In this document: positions 14,319 through 21,880 of the stretch, piece after piece
Position numbering within the stretch: the first letter of the stretch is position 1
Layout: each line of letters begins with the position of its first letter
NCBI GenBank assembly: GCA_003487955.1
Contig: DNNJ01000079.1
Span: forward strand, 1 to 24,605
DNA: 24,605 nt
Reading direction: 5' to 3'
Source of the DNA: Clostridiales bacterium
Lineage (GTDB): Bacteria; Bacillota; Clostridia; Tissierellales; Sedimentibacteraceae
Notes under the pieces: generated by a model
What the model saw: the letters and a program-made list of their open reading frames with translations, nothing else
What the model was told of the DNA's origin: nothing
Databases searched by the model: none
Position numbers and translations under genes: made by a program

Positions 14319-15989
14319 ATGAAACAGGCAAACGAAAAACATACGCTTTTATATGCAAGATTAAGTCAGGATGATGGCAGTCAAGGGGACTCCAACAGTA
14401 TTCAAAACCAGAGGATGATGCTTGAAAAGTACGCCAAAGACAACGGATTCGAGAATCTCAAATTCCTATATGATGATGGAGCTACCGGCACGAATTTCAA
14501 CCGTCCAGCATTCCAAGAGGTAATGGCACTGATAGAAAGTGGCGAGGTTGCAACGCTAATCGTAAAGGATATGAGCCGATTAGGCCGAGAATATTTAGAG
14601 GTTGGCAGACTGACGGAGATTGTATTCCCAAGCTATGGCGTGCGGTTTATCGCCATGAATGATGGTGTGGACAGCTTGTATGGTGACAATGAATTTACCC
14701 CGTTCAAAAACATCATCAACGAATGGTATGCAAAAGACTGTAGCAAAAAAGGAAAAGCCTCGGCAAGAATCAAGGCAGAAAGTGGTGCAAGGGTAGCCTC
14801 AAGGCCGCCATTTGGGTATCAGAAAGACCCTGCTGATCCCAAACGTAAAATCATTCCCGATGAAGAAACCGCACCGATTATACAGCATATTTTCTCTCTG
14901 TGCATGAGTGGAAAAGGCCCCAGTCAGATTGCAAAGCAGCTAAAAGAAGAACGGATCCCAATCCCTGCCTACTTCTATTACAAGAAAAATGGCGTTGAAA
15001 TCACCGGCTTTAATCCTGCTGAGCCGTACAACTGGCAGCAGACGACCATAGCCAAAATCCTTGAAAACGAGGTTTATCTCGGTCATACGATTAATCTCAA
15101 GTACACCACCCTGTCCTTCAAAAACAAGAAACGCATCGAGCGCCCCGAAAATGAACAGGTGCGAATCGAGAACACCCATCAGCCCTTAATTGACAAAACC
15201 ACTTGGGATATCGTGCAGGCCATCCGCAAGCACAAACGGCGCAGAGCCAATATGGCAGAGCAAAATATTTTCTCTGGTCTTATCTACTGCAAGGACTGTG
15301 GCGGCACCATGGTGCTACATCGAGCGCATACCATGGATGCGGTAAAAAACAATTTCATGTGCTCCACTTACAAGAAGAAGGGTAAGGAAAACTGTTCGGC
15401 ACATTACATCCGAGAAACGCAGCTGACCGAGATTATTCTGGATGATCTCCGCAGGGTGACACACTATGCAAGGCAGAATGAATTTCTGTTCGCCAAGCAC
15501 ATTACCCAGAAGAACAGTGCTGAAATCCGCAGAGAAATTGCTCAAACCGAGCGAGAGTTGGAAAATCTCAAACGCAGGGATGCTGAGTTGACCGCTTTGT
15601 TCAAAAGGCTGTATGAGGACAATGTGCTGGGGAAGATTCCGAATGAGGTGTTCCGAAAGCTCAGTGATGACTACCTGACCGAGCAAAAAGAAATCCAGAC
15701 CACAATCCCGAAAAAGGAAAACGATCTGGAACGGTTAAAAGCTTCGGTCAGCAATGCGAGTGCCTTTATTGACAAGGCGAAGCAGTATATAGAAATCAAT
15801 GAACTCACTGCTGAAATCTTACATCTATTTATTGAGCGAGTAGAAGTCGGTGAACGCACAGAAAAATGGTCACGCACCGCTATGCAGGAAATCAATATCT
15901 ACTATCGAGATATTGGACTTCTGGATAATGTGATTGAACCGCAAACAGAAGAACAAGTTGAACCTCAAGCAGCAATAGAAGTAGCATAA
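14319..15989 (+). CDS. Large serine recombinase (TnpX/site-specific integrase type)
   Basis: A 556-residue recombinase that would excise and insert the element. The resolvase domain has the nucleophile in LLYARLSQDD (Ser16), DDGATGTNFNRP and VKDMSRLGREYLEVGRL. A recombinase domain (KASARIKAESGARVASRPPF onward) follows, then a zinc ribbon with CKDCGG and a paired C...C near CSTYKKKGKENC, a coiled coil (~390-500) and a DUF4368-like tail. It is shorter than Tn4451 TnpX (~700). ATG 14319 follows GAAAGGAG; an in-frame ATG at 14211 would overlap the TnpW-like gene. An inverted repeat CGGTA/TACCG with a 9-base spacer, near 14269-14287, may be an operator. Last gene before the right end. Confidence 0.93.
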   Translation: MKQANEKHTLLYARLSQDDGSQGDSNSIQNQRMMLEKYAKDNGFENLKFLYDDGATGTNFNRPAFQEVMALIESGEVATLIVKDMSRLGREYLEVGRLTEIVFPSYGVRFIAMNDGVDSLYGDNEFTPFKNIINEWYAKDCSKKGKASARIKAESGARVASRPPFGYQKDPADPKRKIIPDEETAPIIQHIFSLCMSGKGPSQIAKQLKEERIPIPAYFYYKKNGVEITGFNPAEPYNWQQTTIAKILENEVYLGHTINLKYTTLSFKNKKRIERPENEQVRIENTHQPLIDKTTWDIVQAIRKHKRRRANMAEQNIFSGLIYCKDCGGTMVLHRAHTMDAVKNNFMCSTYKKKGKENCSAHYIRETQLTEIILDDLRRVTHYARQNEFLFAKHITQKNSAEIRREIAQTERELENLKRRDAELTALFKRLYEDNVLGKIPNEVFRKLSDDYLTEQKEIQTTIPKKENDLERLKASVSNASAFIDKAKQYIEINELTAEILHLFIERVEVGERTEKWSRTAMQEINIYYRDIGLLDNVIEPQTEEQVEPQAAIEVA

Positions 15990-16000
15990 ACGGTAAACGA

Positions 16001-16025
16001 CAGACAGCGAATAATCCACTGTCTG
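16001..16025 (+). terminator. Hairpin after the recombinase gene
   Basis: CAGACAG (16001-16007) pairs with CTGTCTG (16019-16025) 12 bases after the recombinase stop. No T run follows, so it could be a weak or factor-aided terminator, or a recombinase recognition feature. Confidence 0.4.
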
Positions 16026-16047
16026 CCGATACATACCACCCACTTCA

Positions 16048-16082
16048 CCACGGTTTAGAAGATGTCCCTATGAAACCGTGGA
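16048..16082 (-). repeat. Right end of the element with nested inverted repeats
   Basis: 16063-16082 is the right terminal inverted repeat (19/20 to 2731-2750 in reverse complement). It also takes part in a perfect 9-bp palindrome, CCACGGTTT (16048-16056) with AAACCGTGG (16073-16081). This dyad probably positions the recombinase; the left end lacks an equally good dyad. Confidence 0.72.
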
Positions 16083-16087
16083 GAACG

Positions 16088-16129
16088 GGGACAGTTCTTT
16101 TCGTTCTCAAGAACGAAAAGAACCGTCCC
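16088..16129. repeat. Palindromic intergenic repeat, copy 1
   Basis: GGGACAGTTCTTTTCGTTCT (16088-16107) and AGAACGAAAAGAACCGTCCC (16110-16129) form a 20-bp stem with one mismatch and a 2-base spacer. It ends 13 bases from the hom stop codon and could stop transcription of hom. The element inserted one base outside its left arm. The same arm sequence recurs at 17208-17275. Confidence 0.85.
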
Positions 16130-16142
16130 TTAAACTCTTTCT

Positions 16143-17180
16143 CTATTTTACAAATTTGTATCCTCTATTAATATTTATTATATCTCTCAATATTGAAGCT
16201 GCTGCCGGAGTAACGCCTGAGGCACCGCCGATAATTGTCAGTTCTCCTAAAGTATCAGATATGTATCGAACCGCCTTATTCTTACCTTCAACTCCATATA
16301 ATGAATTTGATGGGTCTAACAATTGTAATTTAACGGTCATTTCTAATTCATTATTAACAATTTCTGTTTTACCTATTAGCTTATATTTTTTATTCAAAGA
16401 ATTTGCTCTTTTTATATCATCAGGTGTTACATTTGTAATACCTTCGATTGATATATCCTTCATTGTTTTTTCTGTATTCATTAATACATTTGTTAATATC
16501 AGCAATTTTGAAGCTGTGTCAAAACCCTCAACATCAAGACTCGGATTTGTTTCTGCTATACCCAACCTTTGAGCTTCTTTCAAGGCATCAGCATAATCGC
16601 AGCCGGTATCCTCCATCTCTTTTAAAATAAAGTTCGTAGTTCCATTTAATACTCCTTCAATAGAAGTAATATCAGCTCCGGCTAAATCCATAAGCCCTCC
16701 GTTAATTGCAGGTAATGCACCTCCGGTTGTACAACCTATACCTAATTGTACATTGTGAGCTTTAGCCAAATTATATAACTTCTTATAAGCTATTAGTATT
16801 GGTCCTTTATTTGATGTTACTACATTGATATTATTTTCAAGGCACCTTCTGATATGAGTAATTCCCGGTTCGCCGGTCTCTTTATTCGTAGGTGTCATTT
16901 CAACCATTATATCTATGTCTTTATTATTAAGCATAAGCTCAAAATTGATATCTTCTGCTTTTCCTCCGTCACAATATTTGGTTATGTCTTTTTCATTTGA
17001 AAGAAAGTCAATAAATCTTTGCAGCTCTATACCATGATTATTATAAACTCCCCCGGTTCTGCCTATAATGTAATTAATCTGAATATAAATTCCTTCATTC
17101 TCCAATTCGTTTTTCTTGTCATAAACAAGTTTTAAAAACGCTTTACCTACTCCGCCAAATCCTACAATTCCAATATTCAT
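16143..17180 (-). CDS. hom: Homoserine dehydrogenase, short form without ACT domain
   Basis: Reduces aspartate semialdehyde to homoserine with NAD(P)H, the branch point to threonine and methionine. The 345-residue protein starts MNIGIVGFGGVGKAFLKLV (GFGGVG dinucleotide loop), with VVTSNKGPI, GIGCTTGGALPAI, the GVLNGTTNFILKEM signature and EAQRLGIAETNPSLDVEGFD with the catalytic Glu/Asp region. Many Firmicutes homologues are about 430 residues with a C-terminal ACT domain for threonine feedback; here it is missing and the protein ends at the core, so allosteric control is probably lost or different. TAGGAGAG lies before the ATG at 17180. A palindromic repeat separates it from the upstream M23 gene. 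Confidence 0.92.
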   Translation of the reverse strand: MNIGIVGFGGVGKAFLKLVYDKKNELENEGIYIQINYIIGRTGGVYNNHGIELQRFIDFLSNEKDITKYCDGGKAEDINFELMLNNKDIDIMVEMTPTNKETGEPGITHIRRCLENNINVVTSNKGPILIAYKKLYNLAKAHNVQLGIGCTTGGALPAINGGLMDLAGADITSIEGVLNGTTNFILKEMEDTGCDYADALKEAQRLGIAETNPSLDVEGFDTASKLLILTNVLMNTEKTMKDISIEGITNVTPDDIKRANSLNKKYKLIGKTEIVNNELEMTVKLQLLDPSNSLYGVEGKNKAVRYISDTLGELTIIGGASGVTPAAASILRDIININRGYKFVK

Positions 17181-17207
17181 TATCTCTCTCCTAATAAACC
17201 GTAAACA

Positions 17208-17275
17208 GGGACGGTTCTTTTCGTTCTCAAGCGGGCACCATAGGTCTTCCCAACAAGAACGAAAAGAACCGTCCC
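17208..17275. repeat. Palindromic intergenic repeat, copy 2
   Basis: GGGACGGTTCTTTTCGTTCT (17208-17227) and its exact complement AGAACGAAAAGAACCGTCCC (17256-17275) enclose a 28-base loop. The right arm is identical to that of copy 1. It lies between the M23 gene stop (17305) and the hom start (17180) and probably acts as a terminator or REP/MITE-like repeat. Confidence 0.87.
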
Positions 17276-17304
17276 TAAAATTTTCCTAAAATTCTCTAAT
17301 TTTT

Positions 17305-18438
17305 TTAATTACGTGGTTTTAAATATTCCATCGGATTTTTTCTGACGCCGTTAACCCTCACTTCATAGTGAAGGTGGTTTCCTGTAGATTCTCCCGTAGA
17401 GCCAATTTTTGCTATGGCTTCGCCTTTTGACACAGGTTGTCCCTCTCCGGCCAACAATCTTGAGCAGTGTGCGTACAATGTTGCAATTCCTCCCCCATGG
17501 TCAACAATTATGTAATTACCGTACGACCAGTGAAATCCTGCAAATATTACAACTCCGTCATTTGATGAGAGGATATTCGTGCCATTAGGTGCTTCAATAT
17601 CTGTACCACCGTGATTATGCCATACACCTGTAATGGGATGAATTCTTCCGCCATATGGAGATGTAATCTTGTAATGTCCGGGGAGAGGCCACATCAATTC
17701 GCCTCCTGCATATTCAACGGCGCGTTGTGCTGCTATTATATCTTTTTCTATTTGCTTAGACTGAGCTTCCATGGCAGCTTCCTGCCTTTGAATTTCTTCG
17801 ATATTATTTTGCAAGCTTACCATGTAGTTCTCTTTTGAGCGAGAAGCTATTAACACCTCATCTTGCTTAGCATTCAAATCATTTATTACAGCAGTCAGTT
17901 CATGTCTTCTTATTTCTTGTGCAGCTTTTAATTCTTCAACTTCTGTTTTTTGTTCATTAATGGTCTTTAATAATTCTACATCACTTTTAACAATTAATTG
18001 AATCATATCCATTCTTGTTAATGCATCAATAAGATTTTCGGCATTAAGAATTATTTCCAGGTAACCGCCTGTTCCGTTCATATACATTGCTCTTAAGCGT
18101 TCTTCCAGCAGTTCGTTATTCTTATCTATTTCATCAGTCAGCTCAATAATTTTTTGTTCCGATTCAGCTATACGCATATTGAGCTCTTGTTTTTGAACTT
18201 CTTGTTTTTCAGTTTCTAATGTTAATGCTCTAAGCTCGCTGTCAAGAATTTTAATTTCAGATTCAATGCTTTTCTTTTCGCCTTTAAGAGCATCCGCTTT
18301 TTTACGGATTTCCTTGATTTGATTTTCTATTTGCTGCTGTTTGTACCTTAAATCAGCAATACTTCCTCCTGCACTTGTCGGGAAAATACTTATTATTGTT
18401 ACTATTAACAAAATAACAACGACACATTTTCTTAACAT
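17305..18438 (-). CDS. Secreted coiled-coil M23 peptidase (PcsB/EnvC type)
   Basis: A 377-residue exported cell-wall hydrolase or hydrolase activator. The N-terminus is a signal peptide (MLRKCVVVILLIVTIISIFP then TSAGG). Residues ~28-245 are a long coiled coil rich in Lys, Glu and Gln. The C-terminal M23/LytM domain starts at WPLPGHYKITSPYG and shows HGGTD (HxxxD), LYAH and GNHLHYEV (HxH), so the zinc ligands are all present and it may be catalytically active. Its ATG is 10 bases behind ftsX, and AAGGAG precedes it. The order ftsE-ftsX-M23 matches systems where FtsEX opens the hydrolase at the division septum. Confidence 0.9.
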   Translation of the reverse strand: MLRKCVVVILLIVTIISIFPTSAGGSIADLRYKQQQIENQIKEIRKKADALKGEKKSIESEIKILDSELRALTLETEKQEVQKQELNMRIAESEQKIIELTDEIDKNNELLEERLRAMYMNGTGGYLEIILNAENLIDALTRMDMIQLIVKSDVELLKTINEQKTEVEELKAAQEIRRHELTAVINDLNAKQDEVLIASRSKENYMVSLQNNIEEIQRQEAAMEAQSKQIEKDIIAAQRAVEYAGGELMWPLPGHYKITSPYGGRIHPITGVWHNHGGTDIEAPNGTNILSSNDGVVIFAGFHWSYGNYIIVDHGGGIATLYAHCSRLLAGEGQPVSKGEAIAKIGSTGESTGNHLHYEVRVNGVRKNPMEYLKPRN

Positions 18439-18448
18439 AACATACTCC

Positions 18449-19354
18449 TTAAATGCTTAAGAATTTTTTCAATGAAACCAAGCTGCCTAACATTCCTATG
18501 CCTATACCTATAGTCATAAATATTATTATAAGGTCGTCTATTACCATTTCAACGCCGACCAAATATCCTGACATTCCTGATATAAGTGCAACATAACGAC
18601 CGGCGAGATAATCTATGATATAATTGTAACCAAGCATAATAAGCAAAATTGCCATTACAGAGCCAAAAACCCCTAACATTATACCTTCCAATATAAATGG
18701 TCCCCTGACATATCCGTTGGTAGCCCCAATATATTGCATAAGCTCAATTTCCCTTTGTCTGCTTAAGACGGTAATCTTAATTGTGTTTGAAATAATAAAT
18801 ACACTTATCAATAAAAGTACTATTATTATGCCTGCTCCGAATTTCCTTACAAAATCAGACAATTTAATAAGGGTGTTTACCGCATCCTGATAGTATCTTA
18901 CTCTATCAACGCCTTCAAATGTTTCAAGCTTTGCAATCACTTCATCTGACTTGCTTACGTCAGAAAGCTGTACAATGTATGTGTTAGGAAAAGGGTTGTT
19001 TCTTAAGTCTTGCAGATAGACGGCATCTTCGCCCCAATCTTCCTTAACCCTTTCAAGAGCATAGTCCTTGGTTTGATATGCAACCCCCATAACCCCGTCA
19101 ATTTCTCTGAAGGCTTTACCCATATCCTTTATTTGCTCTTCTTCCGTGCCTTCCACTATATAGACTGCAATTTGGTCAAAAGTTTCTTTGGCAACCAACG
19201 CCATATTATTGACATTTAAAACTAATATTAAAACAAATCCAAGTATTATCAGTACTGCAGAGACTGAGCCGATTGAAGCAAAACCCATCATGCGATTTCG
19301 CCACATACTTTTAAATGCCTGCCTGAATATATAGCTAATCTTCTTCGGATTCAT
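18449..19354 (-). CDS. ftsX: Cell-division ABC transporter-like permease FtsX
   Basis: A 301-residue membrane protein: N-terminal cytoplasmic stretch (KISYIFRQAFKSMWRNRMMG), first membrane helix ~25-48, a large extracytoplasmic domain (~50-165) with EGVDRVRYYQDAVNTL, then three C-terminal helices ending in GIGIGMLGSLVSLKKFL. This four-helix layout is standard for FtsX. It transmits ATP-driven movements of FtsE to the extracellular M23 protein encoded next. Its ATG lies 20 bases inside the ftsE end, so the two are translationally coupled; GGGGG serves as ribosome site. Confidence 0.94.
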   Translation of the reverse strand: MNPKKISYIFRQAFKSMWRNRMMGFASIGSVSAVLIILGFVLILVLNVNNMALVAKETFDQIAVYIVEGTEEEQIKDMGKAFREIDGVMGVAYQTKDYALERVKEDWGEDAVYLQDLRNNPFPNTYIVQLSDVSKSDEVIAKLETFEGVDRVRYYQDAVNTLIKLSDFVRKFGAGIIIVLLLISVFIISNTIKITVLSRQREIELMQYIGATNGYVRGPFILEGIMLGVFGSVMAILLIMLGYNYIIDYLAGRYVALISGMSGYLVGVEMVIDDLIIIFMTIGIGIGMLGSLVSLKKFLSI

Positions 19355-20030
19355 AGCTGTATCCCCCTGCCTTTACGTCTCTGATAATAATGCCTTTCTT
19401 AAGCTCAACTACTCTTCTATGATAATGATTAACTATTTCTCTGTCGTGTGTTGCCATAATTACCGTAGTCCCTCGTCTGTTTACTTCCGCCAGTATTTTC
19501 ATTATTTCTTTGGATGTTTCTACGTCCAAATTACCTGTAGGCTCGTCCGCAATTACGGTTTCAGGTTTGTTTATAACAGCTCTTGCAATAGCAACACGCT
19601 GCTGCTCTCCACCTGATAATTCATCGGGATAATATTTAGCCTTGTCGCTTAATCCCACCATGCTCAAAACCAAGGGAACTTCTCTTCTTATGCTTTTTGC
19701 CTGACAACAAATCATTTCCATTGCAAACGCAATATTTTCATATACCGTCATCTTTGGAAGAAGCCTGTAATCCTGGAAAATGAAGCCGATATGTCTCCTG
19801 TATTCCGACACGCTTCTTTTTCTGATTTTATTGATATCCTGATTATTATATGTAATAATTCCTTCAGTAGGACTGATTTCTCTAAGCAATAACTTTATTA
19901 ATGTGCTTTTACCCGCTCCGCTTTTTCCTACAATGAATATAAACTCACCCTTATCGATTTTTAAATTGATATTTTTTACAGCGGTAAAAGTCTTTTTATA
20001 TATTTTTGTAACATTATTAAACTCAATCAC
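19335..20030 (-). CDS. ftsE: Cell-division ATP-binding protein FtsE
   Basis: A 231-residue ABC ATPase with Walker A GKSGAGKS (35-42), Q-loop region GFIFQDYRLLP, signature LSGGEQQR (138-145) and Walker B VIADEPTGNLD (159-169) followed by the ATHDREIV switch histidine. Complete and of normal length. It starts with GTG at 20030 behind GAGGTGA. It energises FtsX to control peptidoglycan hydrolysis at the septum. First gene of the ftsE-ftsX-M23 operon; an AT-rich promoter region (TTGTCA near 20075-20080 on the minus strand) lies upstream but is not clear-cut. Confidence 0.95.
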   Translation of the reverse strand: MIEFNNVTKIYKKTFTAVKNINLKIDKGEFIFIVGKSGAGKSTLIKLLLREISPTEGIITYNNQDINKIRKRSVSEYRRHIGFIFQDYRLLPKMTVYENIAFAMEMICCQAKSIRREVPLVLSMVGLSDKAKYYPDELSGGEQQRVAIARAVINKPETVIADEPTGNLDVETSKEIMKILAEVNRRGTTVIMATHDREIVNHYHRRVVELKKGIIIRDVKAGGYSYESEED

Positions 20031-20186
20031 TGTTTCACCTCATAGCGTATAATATTAATATAACACAAAATGACAAAATTTCAACCATTATTATAATATT
20101 TTACAATATTTTTAAAGAAAATGAAATGTTTATTTTTTACACATATATAAATATATGTCATCGTGTATCCCCATTCCTTTAACAAA

Positions 20187-20215
20187 CGGGGTTAGGGCAT
20201 GCGGGGTTAGGACAT
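20187..20215. repeat. Tandem duplication of a 14-15 base unit
   Basis: CGGGGTTAGGGCAT (20187-20200) is followed after one base by CGGGGTTAGGACAT (20202-20215), one mismatch. It lies in the 20041-20431 gap, which holds no gene I can support. The GC-rich unit stands out from its AT-rich surroundings and abuts the terminator-like repeat. Confidence 0.6.
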
Positions 20216-20216
20216 A

Positions 20217-20275
20217 CAAAAAAAAAGGCGGTCCTTTTGAAGTTTTCAAAAAATCTCAAAAAATGACAGTCTTTG
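20217..20275 (-). repeat. Degenerate terminator-like repeat, copy A
   Basis: Clearly related to copy B at 20747-20801: an A run, GGCGGTCCTTTTGA, a middle of similar length and ATCTCAAAAAATGACAGTC. The stem has decayed compared with copy B. On the minus strand it would lie downstream of the PAS remnant and end in a T run. Confidence 0.65.
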
Positions 20276-20431
20276 ACATAACAGAAATTCATCTATATCA
20301 GCATTCCCTTAACCTATATAAAACATTGCAACAAAATAAAATCTTTTTATTATTTTGTATTACTAATAATACTGCATTTATGAACATTAAATGAATTCAT
20401 TATGTTTCATAGTATTATTCTATCAATCATA

Positions 20432-20749
20432 TCAGATAATTATATCATTGCCTCTTATTTTCAATACTCTTTCTTTAGCATCAGATAAAAATAATTCGTT
20501 TTCCTTTATTGGGATTATATCCTTTATTTTTTCCCCGGTTAAATTTTGTGCATCGATATCAATTAATCTACTAGCATTGCTGTTGTTATCTTTTATTATG
20601 CCATATTGATCATATGTAATTATTCCTTCATTTAAATTTTCAAACAAAGTATCTATTTGATTTTCCATTATAAAATTCTCAGTTACTATGTTACTAATAG
20701 TATAATTGCTGGGAATCGTTTTACTGTTATAGTATATATCACCTTACAA
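20432..20749 (-). pseudogene. Remnant of a PAS-domain regulator
   Basis: The minus-strand frame is open from 20749, directly after a TAA, to 20432. It reads GDIYYNSKTIPSNYTISNIV, TENFIMENQID and then TLFENLNEGIITYDQYGII with further PAS-domain sequence up to KIRGNDIII. The second part is the first half of a PAS domain like those of sigma-54-dependent activators; the first part resembles the linker before it. An ATG at 20668 would give 78 residues, but it has no good ribosome site and the PAS fold would be incomplete. The fragment lies between two copies of the same terminator-like repeat. I read it as an internal piece of a lost regulator. Confidence 0.6.
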
Positions 20750-20801
20750 AAAAAAGACTGTCCTTTTGAGATTTGGATGAAATCTCAAAAAGTGACAGTC
20801 T
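20747..20801 (-). terminator. Terminator of the PrcB-family gene; repeat copy B
   Basis: GACTGTC (20756-20762) pairs with GACAGTC (20794-20800), and TTTTGAGATTT (20764-20774) with AAATCTCAAAA (20780-20790) around GGATG. On the minus strand it follows the gene at 20825 and ends in eight T, a textbook intrinsic terminator. A decayed relative lies at 20217-20275. Confidence 0.85.
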
Positions 20802-20824
20802 ATTACTCTTTGCTACAAGATATG

Positions 20825-21262
20825 CTAATTTTTGTATTCCCTTTCTAAAACAACCTTCTGCGGCAATTCTTCCAATTCAGTTTTAACGACGGCAAAAGGA
20901 TATGTAAGAACTTGTGCTGTTACATCTCCCGGCTTTGGATCTTTGTATTCTGCATAGACAGTAAGCACTCTTTCCCCATCTACATCGCTTAAGGTAATCT
21001 TATCTATTCTAACTTCGTATCCTGCTGTATTCTTTTCTCCTCTTGTAACAACAACAAAAATTTCGTCATTTATTCTGCACACCAAAGCTTTCTCTTTCAT
21101 CCTGTAATTTGGAAGCACCTCAGTGATTTGTCTTGGTATGTCTTCCGGCTTAATACTATCAAAACTCACGTTTTGTACACCCTTTCCTCTAAAGTATCTG
21201 AAAAAAAACAAAAGTGCAGCAATAAATACTATAATCGCAACTATCGAAATTATTCTTTTCAT
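20825..21262 (-). CDS. Membrane-anchored PrcB-family protein
   Basis: A 145-residue protein with one N-terminal membrane helix (MKRIISIVAIIVFIAALLFF) and an extracytoplasmic domain containing VTRGEKNTAGYEVRIDKI, the G..NT.GY.I.I pattern of the PrcB C-terminal domain (a protease-complex subunit in Treponema; in Firmicutes usually of unknown role). The second ATG (21262) is preferred because GGGGGG at 21274-21269 directly touches the first ATG (21268), leaving no spacing. It stands alone, with its own strong terminator downstream. Confidence 0.75.
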   Translation of the reverse strand: MKRIISIVAIIVFIAALLFFFRYFRGKGVQNVSFDSIKPEDIPRQITEVLPNYRMKEKALVCRINDEIFVVVTRGEKNTAGYEVRIDKITLSDVDGERVLTVYAEYKDPKPGDVTAQVLTYPFAVVKTELEELPQKVVLEREYKN

Positions 21263-21361
21263 GAACATCCCCCCATATATATACTCTTTATATTTTATTC
21301 TGTCTGTACATTTTTATGCTTAATATAAAAGGTTTGTTTCATAAAATGTACAATAAAGTAA

Positions 21362-21391
21362 TTGACATTAGTGCTTGTCTTTAAGTATAAT
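21362..21391 (+). promoter_or_regulatory. Promoter of the MazG-like gene
   Basis: TTGACA (21362-21367), 18-base spacer, TATAAT (21386-21391): both hexamers are perfect housekeeping consensus. It is 24 bases ahead of the ATG at 21416, so the leader is short. Confidence 0.85.
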
Positions 21392-21415
21392 TTATATATG
21401 AAGGGAGTTGAAAAT

Positions 21416-21808
21416 ATGACATGCAACTGTAGTGAATTTCAAAGCTCAACAGCTGAGCTGCAATTATTGAACAAAAGCATATTGGATATTGTAACAAAAC
21501 TTGATGAACAAACATCCATGCTTAACAGGGCCATTTTCAAGTCTGCTACACATTGCGGCTGCATTGAAATACATGCAACAAAGCAAATATATTCACCTCA
21601 TAAATCTTTGGAAGAAAATCAAAAAGAGTTGGAAACTCACATTGAAGGTGAATTATGTCCTAAATGTCAAGATAAAATTGTGGAGGAAATGGGCGAACTG
21701 CTATTCTATTTGGCATCAATGTGCGAAGCCTTAAATCTAAACTTAGCAGATGTAATGGCAAAAAAATATGAGCACCTTAAAACCTTGGGTTTATATAATC
21801 TCTTATAA
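21416..21808 (+). CDS. Small cysteine-containing MazG-like protein
   Basis: A 130-residue protein. The first ~40 residues are helical; then CGCIEIHATKQIY (47-59), and the C-terminal half has CPKC (81-84) followed by VEEMGELLFYLASMCEALNLNLADV. The EEMGELLFYL helix resembles the metal-binding EExxE-type helix of MazG/all-alpha NTP pyrophosphohydrolases, and related small clostridial proteins share the LGLYNL end. Whether it hydrolyses nucleotides is unknown, since the second acidic motif of MazG is not clear. The cysteine pairs could bind zinc. ATG 21416 follows AAGGGAG; an earlier in-frame start would lie at the -35 box. Confidence 0.7.
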   Translation: MTCNCSEFQSSTAELQLLNKSILDIVTKLDEQTSMLNRAIFKSATHCGCIEIHATKQIYSPHKSLEENQKELETHIEGELCPKCQDKIVEEMGELLFYLASMCEALNLNLADVMAKKYEHLKTLGLYNLL

Positions 21809-21839
21809 TAACAAATTAAGCTTGAATTAATCATAAATA

Positions 21840-21880
21840 AAATGAGATCCTATGCAATGCACTTGAATCTCATTTTTTGT
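21840..21880 (+). terminator. Intrinsic terminator after the MazG-like gene
   Basis: AAATGAGAT (21840-21848) pairs with ATCTCATTT (21867-21875), followed by further T. It is 31 bases after the stop. The next ~180 bases (21885-22050) show nothing I can support. Confidence 0.82.

Larger units (their letters stand above)
2722..16086 (+). mobile_element. Integrative mobilizable element (large serine recombinase type)
   Basis: About 13.4 kb bounded by GAGAAC at 2722-2727 and 16081-16086, with 20-bp inverted ends matching at 19 positions (TCCACGGTATCATAGGGACA at 2731-2750; its near-complement at 16063-16082). It carries a RepA-like ATPase, MobC, MobA relaxase, TnpW-like protein and serine recombinase, but no visible type IV secretion genes, so it should be mobilized by a helper. 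Base composition is clearly richer in GC than either flank. GA dinucleotides at both junctions fit Tn4451/TnpX-type recombinases. Joining the outside flanks gives AACGAGAACGGGGACAG, a plausible empty site. The exact crossover cannot be fixed within the 6-bp repeat. Confidence 0.85.

Noticed and set aside
16001..16025. Second att site or a nested element at the hairpin after the recombinase
   Set aside because: The 7-bp dyad has no partner at the left end and no flanking direct repeat; it is more likely a hairpin of the transcript.
2722..16086. Self-transmissible conjugative element
   Set aside because: No VirB4, VirD4/TcpA, VirB6 or other secretion genes are present; only a relaxase module, so mobilizable rather than conjugative.
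20155..20394. Plus-strand frame of 79 codons in the gap before the PAS remnant
   Set aside because: It covers the tandem and terminator-like repeats and reads as low-complexity sequence.
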